From Streptomyces sp. CB02959 (GTDB lineage: Bacteria > Actinomycetota > Actinomycetes > Streptomycetales > Streptomycetaceae), in assembly GCF_002803155.1 (NCBI RefSeq), contig NZ_NNBP01000029.1, positions 5,891 through 69,890 on the forward strand: a DNA stretch of 64,000 nt, given 5' to 3'. Below, piece by piece: positions 1-8,403 of this stretch. The position numbers and the translations under genes are program-made. Below the pieces are notes generated by a model. The model did no database searches. It saw only the letters and a list, made by a program, of their open reading frames with translations, and was not told the DNA's origin. The first letter of the stretch is position 1; every line of letters starts with the position of its first letter.

Positions 1-17
1 AGTGGGCGGTTCGTGAG
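1..17 (+). repeat. IS left terminal inverted repeat
   Basis: Seventeen bases matching the inverted copy at 1401-1417 in 16 of 17 positions. This marks the left end of the insertion sequence. Any extension further left is outside the window. Confidence 0.75.
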
Positions 18-105
18 CCTTTGAGTCATTCTGTGGTCGCCTGATGGTGTGGGGTGGGGGCGAAATCCGCGGGTTCGCGGTGCGGGGTCTGCTGGGGTTG
101 GCGGG

Positions 106-951
106 GTGAGTGAACGCAAGCTGTATCCCAGCGACTTATCGGACGAGCAGTGGTCGTTGATCGAGCCGGTGATCACCGCGTGGAAGGACCGGCACCGCTC
201 GGTCAGCGGCCATCAGGGCGCCTACGACATGCGGGAGATCGTGAACGCGATCCTCTACCAGGGGCGGACCGGCTGCCAATGGGCCTACCTCCCGCACGAC
301 CTGCCGCAGAAAAGCGCGACGTACTACTACTTCGCCGCCTGGCGGGACGACGGAACCGACCAGGTCATCCATGAACTCCTGCGCTGCCAGGTCCGTGAAC
401 GCTCCCGCCGATTAGAGGACCCGACCCTGGTGGTGCTGGACACCCAGAGCGTCCACGCGGCCGTCGGGGTCCCCGCCGCCACGACCGGCTACGATCCGGC
501 CAAGCGGGTGCCGGGCCGCAAGCGCGGCCTGGCCGTGGACGTCCTCGGCCTGGTCATCGCAGTCATCGTCCTCGCCGCGAACACGCACGACAACACCGCG
601 GGCATGGTCCTGCTGGACCAGGTCGCCGAGCAGACTGGCGGCACCGTCCGCAAAGCCCTGGTCGACCAGGGCTTCAAGAACCAGGTCGTCGAACACGGCA
701 CCGGCCTGGGCATCGACGTCGAGATCGTCGAACGCGACCCCGCTCACCGGGGGTTCCTGCCGCAGCCGAAGCGGTGGAGGGTCGAGCAGACCTACGGGAT
801 CCTGATACTGCACCGGCGCCTGGTCCGTGACTACGAGCACCGCACCGCCTCGTCCGCCTCCCGCGTCTACTGGGCGATGTCCCATGTCATGATCCGCCGC
901 CTCGCCGGCACGAACACTCCCACCTGGCGCGAAGTGGCGGTGCGCGCATGA
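106..951 (+). CDS. IS5-family DDE transposase
   Basis: Cuts and joins the ends of the surrounding element. The N-terminus (LSDEQWSLIEP) and the 'QGRTGCQWAYLP' segment are typical of the IS5-type DUF4096 domain. The core follows, with 'VVLDTQSV' carrying the first Asp, 'ALVDQGFKN' the second acidic region, and 'RWRVEQTYGIL' carrying the Glu of the DDE triad. The GTG at 106 gives the usual start (SERKLYPSDLSDEQW); an in-frame start at 49 would add an atypical 19-residue leader. The gene has two TTA leucine codons, at 136-138 and 412-414. In Streptomyces these need the bldA tRNA, so full-length transposase may be made only late in growth. Its stop overlaps the next start (ATGA). Confidence 0.9.
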   Translation: MSERKLYPSDLSDEQWSLIEPVITAWKDRHRSVSGHQGAYDMREIVNAILYQGRTGCQWAYLPHDLPQKSATYYYFAAWRDDGTDQVIHELLRCQVRERSRRLEDPTLVVLDTQSVHAAVGVPAATTGYDPAKRVPGRKRGLAVDVLGLVIAVIVLAANTHDNTAGMVLLDQVAEQTGGTVRKALVDQGFKNQVVEHGTGLGIDVEIVERDPAHRGFLPQPKRWRVEQTYGILILHRRLVRDYEHRTASSASRVYWAMSHVMIRRLAGTNTPTWREVAVRA

Positions 952-1346
952 ACATCCGTCCCCTCCTGGACGCACTGGACCTCCAGAAGGACGCCGCCCA
1001 GGCCCTGGCCGACGACCTTCGCGCGCAGATCGACGACCTGCAGACCCGACTGCAGGAGGCCGAGACACACCTCGAGCACCTCGCGATCACCCGCAGGACC
1101 GTCACCGGCCTCGCCGACCGGCTCCCCGCATCCCCACCCGAGCTGCCCGAGCACCCGGACTACCCGCGCATCCTCGCCGCCTTCAACGAGTCGACCGGCC
1201 CCCTCCGCGCCAAGGACGTCTGCCAGGCCCTCGGCCACGAACTGCTGCCGAACAACATCGAAGGCACCCGGGCCAAGCTGAAGCGCCTGGTCAAACTCGG
1301 CATCCTCACCGAAGCCGACACCGGCTGCTTTGCCCGGCAGCAGTAG
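948..1346 (+). CDS. IS passenger protein, coiled coil plus winged-helix-like domain
   Basis: A 132-residue protein whose ATG overlaps the transposase stop in an ATGA arrangement, so translation is probably coupled. Residues about 10-45 form a strongly charged heptad-like coiled coil (LADDLRAQIDDLQTRLQEAE). Residues about 70-130 (FNESTGPLRAKDVCQALG, then AKLKRLVKLGILTE) look like a winged-helix DNA-binding domain. It lies inside the terminal repeats and so moves with the element. It may be an accessory DNA-binding or regulatory subunit for transposition. I do not recognise a named family, and the function is inference. Confidence 0.7.
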   Translation: MNIRPLLDALDLQKDAAQALADDLRAQIDDLQTRLQEAETHLEHLAITRRTVTGLADRLPASPPELPEHPDYPRILAAFNESTGPLRAKDVCQALGHELLPNNIEGTRAKLKRLVKLGILTEADTGCFARQQ

Positions 1347-1400
1347 CCGGCACCACAGCCAGCACCCCTGCCCCAAGCCTCACTCCGAAACGGACATCAA

Positions 1401-1417
1401 CTCGCGAACCGCCCACT
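1401..1417 (-). repeat. IS right terminal inverted repeat
   Basis: CTCGCGAACCGCCCACT is the inverse of the first 17 bases of the window with one mismatch. It lies 55 bp after the passenger-gene stop and marks the right end of the insertion sequence. Confidence 0.75.
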
Positions 1418-2543
1418 TAAACACCTCGATTGGATGACAGCGGACATTCGCCCACGGCAGACGCGAATGAGGCCCCAAGGACTGGAACCTCCTTCGGGAC
1501 CATGTCAACGTACAACACCCCGGAAAACACCAGGTCAGCACGGGATACAGACTCCTGTGGTGTACGGCGCACCATCCGGCCCCACGACAGTCCGCACCCC
1601 GCCCTACTCGGTCTCGCGGTCGAGCCCTCGGCCCCAAGGAGGTCCACCTGTCGAACCCCGCTATCCGATCCCCCCGCTTCACTGCCCCAGTCTTTTTGGC
1701 GCTTGGCGTCCTGAACGCGTGGACGTCGCAGGAGGCGGAGGACTATGGCGCTCTGTCTACGGCGCCGTGTCTCTGTGTCTGCGCGGCCGGGCTGCTCTGT
1801 GAGGATCTGCTGCTACATGGCTACCGCAGTGACCGCGAAGTCCTCGCGCACATCGCGGCGCATCCGGGAGCCGCGACTCGCCGCGTTGCCCGAGTCGTTG
1901 GCGTCTCCGAGCGCGTCGTTGCCCCGGAACCTCGACCGCCCTACCGACGGCGGGCCGCTGGTACTCGTCACTGACGGTGCGCCCCCTGTGCTCAGGTCCT
2001 ACCGACTGGCTTCCTGGCCGGCGGTGGATCGAGCAATGAAAGTCCCGCACTCGCGGTGCAGCGCGATACGTAGCAGACGATCCCCGGTTACCGAAACCGG
2101 GGATCGTGCAGAGGATTGATGGTGTTCGCACACGGCTGTGCTTGGCGGTGGAGCCGCGGCGAATGCAGTTGACCGTGCCGCAAAAACAGAGGGAGGTATG
2201 AGCGGCTCTCGTCGGCTGCTTGCATGAAGTCTGTAGCGCCTGTTCGCTGGAAGACAGCGATGCCCCGCAGAGTTAGCGGAGAAGCCGGCGTTGCCGATTC
2301 CGCTATGTCGCCCCATGCGCTTCTACACGAGGAACCACGATTCATGTTTCGATCTGCAATACCCCCTGCCCTCTTTTGCTCAGAAATCGCCTTTTGGGAA
2401 TTTGTCGGGAGAGCTCCAGGAGGGGGAGTGTTCTGCAATCTGAAGTGGGTGCACGTGCGTGGAGCTAAAGCCGGTATTCGACTTGTAGTCGCCTGTGTGG
2501 AGAAGAATTCATCTCCGATGATTGATTCGACCGTGGTGAACAG
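1418..2543. other. Gene-poor region between the IS and the integrase module
   Basis: About 1.1 kb in which no frame shows convincing codon bias. Several short open frames overlap one another and look like chance. One frame at about 1696-1974 contains 'DREVLAHIAAHPGAATRRVARVVGVSERVV' broken here as a helix-turn-helix-like stretch, which could be the wreck of a small regulator. It lacks a clear ribosome site and its tail is Arg/Pro-rich. A strong stem-loop is at 2078-2106. The base composition from about 2200 onward drops in GC like the following integrase, suggesting that this part belongs to a degraded integrative element. Confidence 0.5.
2078..2106. terminator. Stem-loop terminator-like hairpin
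   Basis: A perfect 12-bp stem (CGATCCCCGGTT with AACCGGGGATCG) closes a 5-base loop. No U-tract follows, which is usual for actinomycete terminators. No intact gene ends beside it, so it may be left over from a deleted gene of the mobile element. Confidence 0.55.
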
Positions 2544-2738
2544 GTGGGTGGCGCGTTGACCGCCGGGGGGAGCAACCGGCTGCTCACGCCGGAAGAGGTA
2601 GCGGCCTGGCTGAAGGTCAGCGAGATCACAGTCAAGAACAAGTACCGGGCATGGGGGATCAAGGCGCAGAAGGTCGGCCGCCTCCTGCGATTCCGTGAGC
2701 GCGACATCGCTGCCTACCTCGAAAAGAATTACGGGTAA
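2544..2738 (+). CDS. Excisionase-like helix-turn-helix protein
   Basis: A 64-residue protein with a MerR/AlpA-type winged helix: 'LLTPEEVAAWLKVSEITVKNKYR' is the helix-turn-helix and 'GRLLRFRERDIAAYLEK' the wing. Small proteins of this shape just upstream of a tyrosine integrase usually act as directionality factors that promote excision, or they repress the integrase. The gene ends 45 bp before the integrase start, so the two probably form one module. The GTG at 2544 is used here; a TTG at 2556 is also possible. Whether it acts as excisionase or repressor is inference from context. Confidence 0.75.
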   Translation: MGGALTAGGSNRLLTPEEVAAWLKVSEITVKNKYRAWGIKAQKVGRLLRFRERDIAAYLEKNYG

Positions 2739-2783
2739 CTGCTACTCGAGCATGCCCCAACCAGTGAAGCTACAAGGAGTGTG

Positions 2784-3947
2784 ATGGCAACCATTTTTCA
2801 AAAATGCAAGGCGAAGGGTGACCCTTGCAGGCGGTCGAGGTGCGGCCATTCCTGGACTGTCCGCTACCGCGAGCCGGGCGGAAGATCCGGAAGTCAGCGC
2901 GAGAAGAATTTTCCCACGAAGAGGGAGGCGCAAGACTATGGAATCAAAGCAGAAAACGATAAGAGGGAAGGCAAGTATCTGGACCCCAGTGCGGGCAAGA
3001 TCTTGGTGAGAGATTACGCTCGCGAGTGGCTGTCGCGGCGCTCGATAAAAGAGACAACGCGCAAGAACTATAAGAACTTCTTCGAGAATCACTTGATCCC
3101 TAGATTGGGTTCGAAGATGTTGTGTAATGTCATGTCGTCAGACATCGAAAAAATGTGCCAAGGTATGTGTGAAGCTGGTCTATCGCGCCGCACGGTATAT
3201 CAGTCGAACATGGTGCCATTGCGTTCGCTCTTCAGGTCAGCGGTAGCGGAGAAGCGTATTTCTGAGTCGCCAGTTGCGCTGGCTTCCCTGCCCAGATTGA
3301 AGACGAAGCGGGTGGACGATAAGTCGCTTCCTGGCGGTGAGGCGGTGGGCGCGATAGCCAGTGCTATGAGGGGGGATTTGGCTGTCTCTGTGTGGCTCAT
3401 GGCGGGTTGCGGTCTGCGGATCGGTGAAGTGCTGGCTCTGCGCGACACGGACATAGTGGAAGGCGCGATGCGGCTACGGCGTCAGTTCGTGCGAGTGAAG
3501 CGTGATGGAGTGTGGAAAGCGGAACTCTCTCCCCTCAAGGCCCGGGAGGAAGGTGAGTGGCGAGACGTTCCGGTTCCTTCACTCGTGGAGCATGCTCTGC
3601 GGCATCACCTGCGCAACCACGGTGTGGGCGCGGATGGCTATATTCTCCACGCTCATCACGGCGGCCATGTTCTGGATTCAAATTACCGGACTGAGTTCAG
3701 AAGCGCAGTTATCAAGGCGGGATTCGCAGGCGAGTCATGGACAGCGCATACACTGCGACACTTCTTTGCCAGCAGCGCCATCGCCGGGGGGCTGTCATTG
3801 CTTGAGGTCTCTCGCTGGCTGGGGCACGCCACGATTCAGATCACGGCTGATATCTACGGTCACTTGACTCCGGACGCGGGTGCGAGAATGAGGTCCGTGA
3901 TGGACGGGGTGCTTGCCACGACCAACGTGAGCCGTGATGACTCGTAG
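2784..3947 (+). CDS. int: Tyrosine site-specific integrase
   Basis: Integrates and excises a mobile element by recombining attP and attB. The N-terminal part carries a basic arm-binding region (KNFPTKREAQDYGIKAE), followed by a SAM-like core-binding domain (DYAREWLSRRSIKETTRKNY). The catalytic domain has Arg212 (CGLRIGE), His322-x-x-Arg325 (TAHTLRHF) and nucleophile Tyr358 (ADIYGHL), so the active site is complete. AAGGAG precedes ATG 2784, so that start is preferred over the GTG at 2781. GC content and codon bias are visibly weaker than in the genes to the right, consistent with recent transfer. No other phage or plasmid genes remain, so the element seems reduced to this module. Confidence 0.92.
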   Translation: MATIFQKCKAKGDPCRRSRCGHSWTVRYREPGGRSGSQREKNFPTKREAQDYGIKAENDKREGKYLDPSAGKILVRDYAREWLSRRSIKETTRKNYKNFFENHLIPRLGSKMLCNVMSSDIEKMCQGMCEAGLSRRTVYQSNMVPLRSLFRSAVAEKRISESPVALASLPRLKTKRVDDKSLPGGEAVGAIASAMRGDLAVSVWLMAGCGLRIGEVLALRDTDIVEGAMRLRRQFVRVKRDGVWKAELSPLKAREEGEWRDVPVPSLVEHALRHHLRNHGVGADGYILHAHHGGHVLDSNYRTEFRSAVIKAGFAGESWTAHTLRHFFASSAIAGGLSLLEVSRWLGHATIQITADIYGHLTPDAGARMRSVMDGVLATTNVSRDDS

Positions 3948-3973
3948 ACTCGTGCTGACTCGGTGCTGACTCG
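3939..3973 (+). repeat. Clustered GACTCG repeats at the integrase 3' end
   Basis: Four copies of GACTCG begin at 3939, 3947, 3957 and 3968. Two belong to an exact 10-bp repeat, TGCTGACTCG, at 3953-3962 and 3964-3973, and a one-mismatch copy TGATGACTCG is at 3935-3944. They span the integrase stop codon and end about 40 bp before sbcD. This is where attachment sites of integrase-terminal elements usually lie, so they may be integrase arm-type binding sites or part of an att junction. No tRNA gene is present here. Confidence 0.45.
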
Positions 3974-4014
3974 AAGCCCGTGGAGAGGGAGAACATGCAG
4001 GTCGGAGCGGTGTC

Positions 4015-5181
4015 TTGAGACTTCTGCACACCTCCGACTGGCACCTGGGCCGGTCCTTCCACCGGGTGAACCTGCTCTCCGCCCAGCGCGCGTTCCTCGA
4101 CCACCTCGTCGAGACGGTCCGCACCCGGGACGTCGAGGCGGTGCTGGTCGCCGGCGACGTCTACGACCGGGCGGTGCCCCCGCTGGCCGCCGTCGAGCTC
4201 TTCGACGACGCGCTGCACCGGCTGGCCGCGCTGGACGTGCCCACCGTCATGATCTCCGGGAACCACGACTCCGCCCGCCGCCTCGGGGTCGGCTCCGGAC
4301 TGATGCGGCAGGCCGGCATCCACCTGCACACCGACCCGGCCGACTGCGGCACCCCGGTCCTCCTGGCCGACGCGCACGGCCCGGTCGCCTGCTACGGCCT
4401 GCCGTACCTCGAACCGGCCATGGTCCGCGACACCCTCGGCGCCCCGCGCGCCGACCACGCCGCGGTGCTCGGCGCGGCCATGGACCAGGTCCGCGCCGAC
4501 CTCGCCACCCGGCCCGCCGGCACCCGCTCGGTGGTACTGGCACACGCCTTCGTCACCGGCGGCACCGCCAGCGACAGCGAACGGGACATCACCGTCGGCG
4601 GCGTCGCGTCCGTGCCCGCCGCGGTCTTCGACGGCGTCGACTACGCGGCCCTCGGCCACCTGCACGGCTGCCAGACCCTCACCGAACGGGTCCGCTACTC
4701 CGGCTCGCCGCTCGCCTACTCCTTCTCCGAGGCCGCCCACCGCAAGTCGTCCTGGCTGATCGACCTCGACGCGGACGGCGCCGTGCGGGCCGAGCGGGTG
4801 GACTGCCCGGTGCCCCGCCCGCTGGCCCGCATCCGGGGCCCGCTGGAGCGGCTGCTGGACGACCCCGAGCTGGCCCGGCACGAGGACTCCTGGGTCGAGG
4901 CCACCCTCACCGACAGCTCCCGCCCGGCCGAGCCGATGGCCCGGCTCGCCAAGCGCTTCCCGCACACCCTCAGCCTGGCCTTCGACCCCGACGAGGCCCC
5001 GGCCCGGCCCTCGGCCTCGTACGCGCAGCGGCTGCGCGGCCGCAGCGACCAGGAGATCGCCGAGGACTTCGTCGCCCACGTCCGCGCCGGCCGCGGCGCC
5101 GACGACGGCGAGCGGGCCGAACTCCGGTCGGCCCTGGACGAGGTACGGACCGCCGACGCGGTGGCGGAGGTGGCGCGATGA
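4015..5181 (+). CDS. sbcD: Exonuclease SbcD (Mre11-like nuclease subunit)
   Basis: Nuclease subunit of the SbcCD complex, which cleaves DNA hairpins and protein-blocked ends. The metallophosphoesterase signature is complete: 'HTSDWHLG' at residues 5-12, 'VAGDVYDRA', 'ISGNHDS', 'VLAHAF' and 'ALGHLHG'. Length (388 residues) fits the family. The start is a TTG at 4015 preceded by GGAG seven bases upstream, and gives the standard MRLLHTSDWH beginning. Its stop overlaps the sbcC start (ATGA), so the two subunits are translationally coupled. The mobile module ends only 67 bp upstream, so the native promoter may be displaced or replaced. Confidence 0.95.
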   Translation: MRLLHTSDWHLGRSFHRVNLLSAQRAFLDHLVETVRTRDVEAVLVAGDVYDRAVPPLAAVELFDDALHRLAALDVPTVMISGNHDSARRLGVGSGLMRQAGIHLHTDPADCGTPVLLADAHGPVACYGLPYLEPAMVRDTLGAPRADHAAVLGAAMDQVRADLATRPAGTRSVVLAHAFVTGGTASDSERDITVGGVASVPAAVFDGVDYAALGHLHGCQTLTERVRYSGSPLAYSFSEAAHRKSSWLIDLDADGAVRAERVDCPVPRPLARIRGPLERLLDDPELARHEDSWVEATLTDSSRPAEPMARLAKRFPHTLSLAFDPDEAPARPSASYAQRLRGRSDQEIAEDFVAHVRAGRGADDGERAELRSALDEVRTADAVAEVAR

Positions 5182-8100
5182 GGCTGCACCGGCTGACCCT
5201 GACCGCGTTCGGCCCGTTCGCCGCCGGCCACACCGTCGACTTCGACCGGCTGACGCGGGACGGCCTGTTCCTGCTGCACGGCCCGACCGGGGCCGGCAAG
5301 ACCTCGGTCCTGGACGCGGTCTGCTTCGCGCTCTACGGGTCGGTGCCCGGGGCGCGGCAGAGCGGCCAGGCGCTCCGCAGCGACCTGGCGGACCCGTCCC
5401 TCCCCACCGAGGTCGTCCTCGAACTCACCGTCGCCGGACGCCGGTTGGAGATCACCCGGCTGCCCGAGCAGCCCCGCCCCAAGAAGCGCGGCACCGGGAC
5501 GACGAAGGAGAAGGCGCAGAGCCGGCTGCGGGAGTTCGCCCCCGCCCCGGACGGCGCGCCGGCCGCCGGCGAGTGGCGCGCGCTCAGCCGCTCCCACCAG
5601 GAGATCGGCGAGGAGATCGGGCAGCTGCTCGGAATGAGCAAGGAGCAGTTCTGCCAGGTGGTGCTGTTGCCCCAGGGCGACTTCGCACGCTTCCTGCGGG
5701 CCGACGCGGAGGCCCGGGCCCGGCTGCTCGGCCGGCTCTTCGACACCCGGCGGTTCGCCGCGCTGGAGGATCAGCTCACCGCCCGCCGCAAGACCGCCGC
5801 CGACCGGGTCGCGGCCGGTGACGAGCGCCTCCTCGCCCTGGCCCACCGGATCGCGCAGGCCGCCGGCGACACCCCGGACCTGGCCGACCCCGCCGTCCCG
5901 GCGCCGGCCGCCCGGGCCGCCGTGCCCGCCCAGGCCGGGCCCGCCGGACGCGGCGGCCGGACCGCCCGGGGCGCCGCACCGGCCCGCACCGCCGACGAGG
6001 ACACCGGCACCGCCCCCGGCGAGCCCGGTTTCGCGGACGCGGTGCTGACCCGGGCCGCCGTCGCCCGGGTCGGCGCCCGCGAACGCCTGGACAACGCCCG
6101 GACCGCGGTCGCCGCCGCCGAGGCGGCCGAGCACACGGCGGCCGGGCGGCTGGAGGAGGCCCGCGAGCGGGACCGGCTCCAGCGCCGCCACGCCGACGCC
6201 CGGCACCGCGCCGACCGGCTCGCCACCGCCGCCGACGAACGCGACCGGATCCGGGCCCGGCTGGCCCGGGCCGGGACCGCCGCCGAGGTGGCCCCCGCGC
6301 TCGCCCTCCAGGACGCCGCCTGGCACGAACTGACCGCCGCCCAGGACGCCGAACGGCGCCACCGCGCCCCGCTGCCGCCCGCCCTCGCGGACGCCTCCGG
6401 AGACCAACTGGCCGCCGAGGAGCGGGAGTTGCGGGCCACGCTCGGCTCCCTCGCGGCGGCCCGGCGGGCCGAACGGCGGGCCGCCGACCTCGCCCGGGAA
6501 CGCGCCGGCCTCGACCGCGAGGCCCGCGCCGACGAACAGACGCTGCTGGACGCCGCCGAGTGGCTGGCCGACTGGGACACCGCCCGCCGCGCCCACCAGC
6601 GCCGCATCGACGAGGCCCAGGAAGCCGCCCAGCGCGCCGAACACCTCGCCGCACAGCGCGAACCGGCCGCCGAACGACTCGCCGCGGCCCGCCACCGCGA
6701 CCGCCGCACCGGCGAACTCGCCGAAGCCGAACGGCAGGTGCTGGCCGCCCGGGAGCGCGCGGCGACCGCCCGCGAGCACTGGCTGGACCTCAAGGACCGG
6801 CGGCTGCGCGGCATCGCCGCGGAACTCGCCGCCAACCTGACGGGGGGTCAGGCGTGCGCGGTCTGCGGTTCCACCCGCCACCCGGACCCGGCACGGCCCG
6901 GCGCCGGCCACGTAGACCGGGCCGCCGAGGAGGCTGCGGAGGCCGACCACCGCGGCGCCGAGGACGCCCGCCGGCACACCGAGGACCGCCGCCAGGCAGT
7001 CAAGGAGGCGCTGGCCGCCGCCACCGCCGCGGCCGGCGACACCCCCACCGCCGAACTCGCCGAGCACGTCGAGCGGTTGACGCAGGAGGCGGCCCGCGCC
7101 CACACCGCCGGGGCCCGGTTGCACGCCGCCCGCGAGACACTGGCCCGCGCCGAGCGGGAGTACGAGCGCCGGCGCGACGATCAGCAGCAGGCCGAGCGCC
7201 GGGCCGCCGCCCGCACCTCGCACCGCGAGGCCCTGGACCGCGAACGGGCCGCACTCGACGCCGAACTGGCCGAGGCCCGCGCCGACTGCGCCAGCGTCGC
7301 CGACCGGGCGGCCCGGCTGGACCGGCAGGCGACCTTGCTCGCCGCCGCGGCCGAGGCGTCCCGCACCGCCGCGGCCTGCGCCGAACGCCTCAAGGAGGCC
7401 GACGCCCGGCTCTCCGACGCCGCCTACCGCGCGGGCTTCGCCACCCCCCAGGACGCCGCCGAAGCCCTGCTCCCGGACACCGAACGGCAGGCCCTCCAGC
7501 AGCGCCAGGACGACTGGCAGGCCGAGGCCGCCGCCGTCGCCGCCGAACTGGACCGGCCCGAACTCCGCGCCGCCGCGGCCCTGCCCGCCGCCGACCCGGA
7601 CGCCGCCCGCACCGCCCACCAGGCCGCCGCCACCCGGCTGCGCACCGCCACCGCGACGCTGGCCGCCGCCCGGGAGCGCTGCGCCGCCCTCGACCGCCTC
7701 TCCGCCGACGCCGCCACCGACGCCCGCGAACTGGCCCCGCTGCGCGCCGCGTACGACCGGATCGCCCGCCTCGCCACGCTCACCGCCGGCACCTCCGCCG
7801 AGAACGAGCGCCGGATGCGGCTGGAGTCCTACGTCCTGGCCGCCCGCCTCGAACAGGTCGCGGCCGCCGCCAGCGCCCGCCTGCACCGGATGTCCGCCGG
7901 CCGCTACACCCTGGTCCACTCCGACGAACGGGCCGGCGGCGCCCGCCGCTCCGGCCTCGGCCTGCACGTCATCGACGCCTGGACGGGCCAGGAACGGGAC
8001 ACCGCCAGCCTCTCCGGCGGCGAGACCTTCTTCGCCTCGCTCGCCCTGGCCCTCGGCCTCGCCGACGTCGTCACGGACGAGGCGGGCGGCACCCGGCTGG

Positions 8101-8312
8101 ACACCCTCTTCATCGACGAGGGCTTCGGCAGCCTCGACGAGCAGACCCTCGACGAGGTCCTCGACGTCCTCGACGGCCTGCGCGAACGCGACCGCAGCGT
8201 CGGCCTCGTCAGCCACGTCGCCGACCTCAGGACCCGCATCCCCGCCCAACTGGAGGTCGTCAAGGACCGCGCCGGGTCCAGCGTGCGGCACCGGGGCCCG
8301 GCCGGTCCCTGA
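5178..8312 (+). CDS. sbcC: Exonuclease SbcC (Rad50-like SMC ATPase)
   Basis: ATPase partner of SbcD, 1044 residues. The Walker A motif 'GPTGAGKTS' is near residue 35. A long Ala/Arg/Glu-rich coiled coil follows, interrupted near residue 560 by the zinc hook 'CAVCGS'. A second coiled coil then leads to the signature 'SLSGGETFFASLALALG' and the Walker B/D-loop 'TLFIDEGFGSLDEQ'. All parts needed for ATP-driven dimerisation are present. The ATG overlaps the sbcD stop by 4 bp. Alignment of the repetitive coiled coil makes exact domain borders uncertain, but the identity is secure. Confidence 0.95.
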   Translation: MRLHRLTLTAFGPFAAGHTVDFDRLTRDGLFLLHGPTGAGKTSVLDAVCFALYGSVPGARQSGQALRSDLADPSLPTEVVLELTVAGRRLEITRLPEQPRPKKRGTGTTKEKAQSRLREFAPAPDGAPAAGEWRALSRSHQEIGEEIGQLLGMSKEQFCQVVLLPQGDFARFLRADAEARARLLGRLFDTRRFAALEDQLTARRKTAADRVAAGDERLLALAHRIAQAAGDTPDLADPAVPAPAARAAVPAQAGPAGRGGRTARGAAPARTADEDTGTAPGEPGFADAVLTRAAVARVGARERLDNARTAVAAAEAAEHTAAGRLEEARERDRLQRRHADARHRADRLATAADERDRIRARLARAGTAAEVAPALALQDAAWHELTAAQDAERRHRAPLPPALADASGDQLAAEERELRATLGSLAAARRAERRAADLARERAGLDREARADEQTLLDAAEWLADWDTARRAHQRRIDEAQEAAQRAEHLAAQREPAAERLAAARHRDRRTGELAEAERQVLAARERAATAREHWLDLKDRRLRGIAAELAANLTGGQACAVCGSTRHPDPARPGAGHVDRAAEEAAEADHRGAEDARRHTEDRRQAVKEALAAATAAAGDTPTAELAEHVERLTQEAARAHTAGARLHAARETLARAEREYERRRDDQQQAERRAAARTSHREALDRERAALDAELAEARADCASVADRAARLDRQATLLAAAAEASRTAAACAERLKEADARLSDAAYRAGFATPQDAAEALLPDTERQALQQRQDDWQAEAAAVAAELDRPELRAAAALPAADPDAARTAHQAAATRLRTATATLAAARERCAALDRLSADAATDARELAPLRAAYDRIARLATLTAGTSAENERRMRLESYVLAARLEQVAAAASARLHRMSAGRYTLVHSDERAGGARRSGLGLHVIDAWTGQERDTASLSGGETFFASLALALGLADVVTDEAGGTRLDTLFIDEGFGSLDEQTLDEVLDVLDGLRERDRSVGLVSHVADLRTRIPAQLEVVKDRAGSSVRHRGPAGP

Positions 8313-8343
8313 CCGGGCGTCGGGCAGCTCGGGTGACGACCGG

Positions 8344-8380
8344 GTGCTGCCCGCCGCCGAGCGGAGGCGGCGGGCAGCAC
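8344..8380. terminator. Bidirectional terminator between sbcC and the solute-binding gene
   Basis: A perfect 15-bp stem (GTGCTGCCCGCCGCC with its inverse) around a 7-base loop lies between two convergent genes, 31 bp after sbcC and 23 bp beyond the other gene's stop. It can serve both strands. Confidence 0.8.
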
Positions 8381-8403
8381 GTCGGCCCCGGTGTGCGTCG
8401 CGG

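Larger units (their letters stand above)
1..1417 (+). mobile_element. IS5-like insertion sequence with two genes
   Basis: The first 17 bases, AGTGGGCGGTTCGTGAG, reappear inverted at 1401-1417 with one mismatch. Between them lie a DDE transposase and a second small gene overlapping it by 4 bp. The element therefore seems to start at or just before the first base of the window and end at 1417, about 1.42 kb, a normal size for an IS5-family element. The base after the right repeat reads TAA, so a TA or TTAA target duplication is possible, but the left flank is outside the window and this cannot be tested. The transposase frame is intact, so the copy may be active. Confidence 0.8.

Noticed and set aside
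3948..4014. tRNA gene or tRNA fragment as attachment site of the integrase
   Set aside because: No cloverleaf or T-arm sequence (GGTTCGAATCC type) is present in the gap or in 1418-2543.
4716..8291. Very long open frame on the minus strand opposite sbcD and sbcC
   Set aside because: Gly/Val/Arg-rich low-complexity sequence caused by high GC on the strand opposite a real coding sequence; no domain and no ribosome site.
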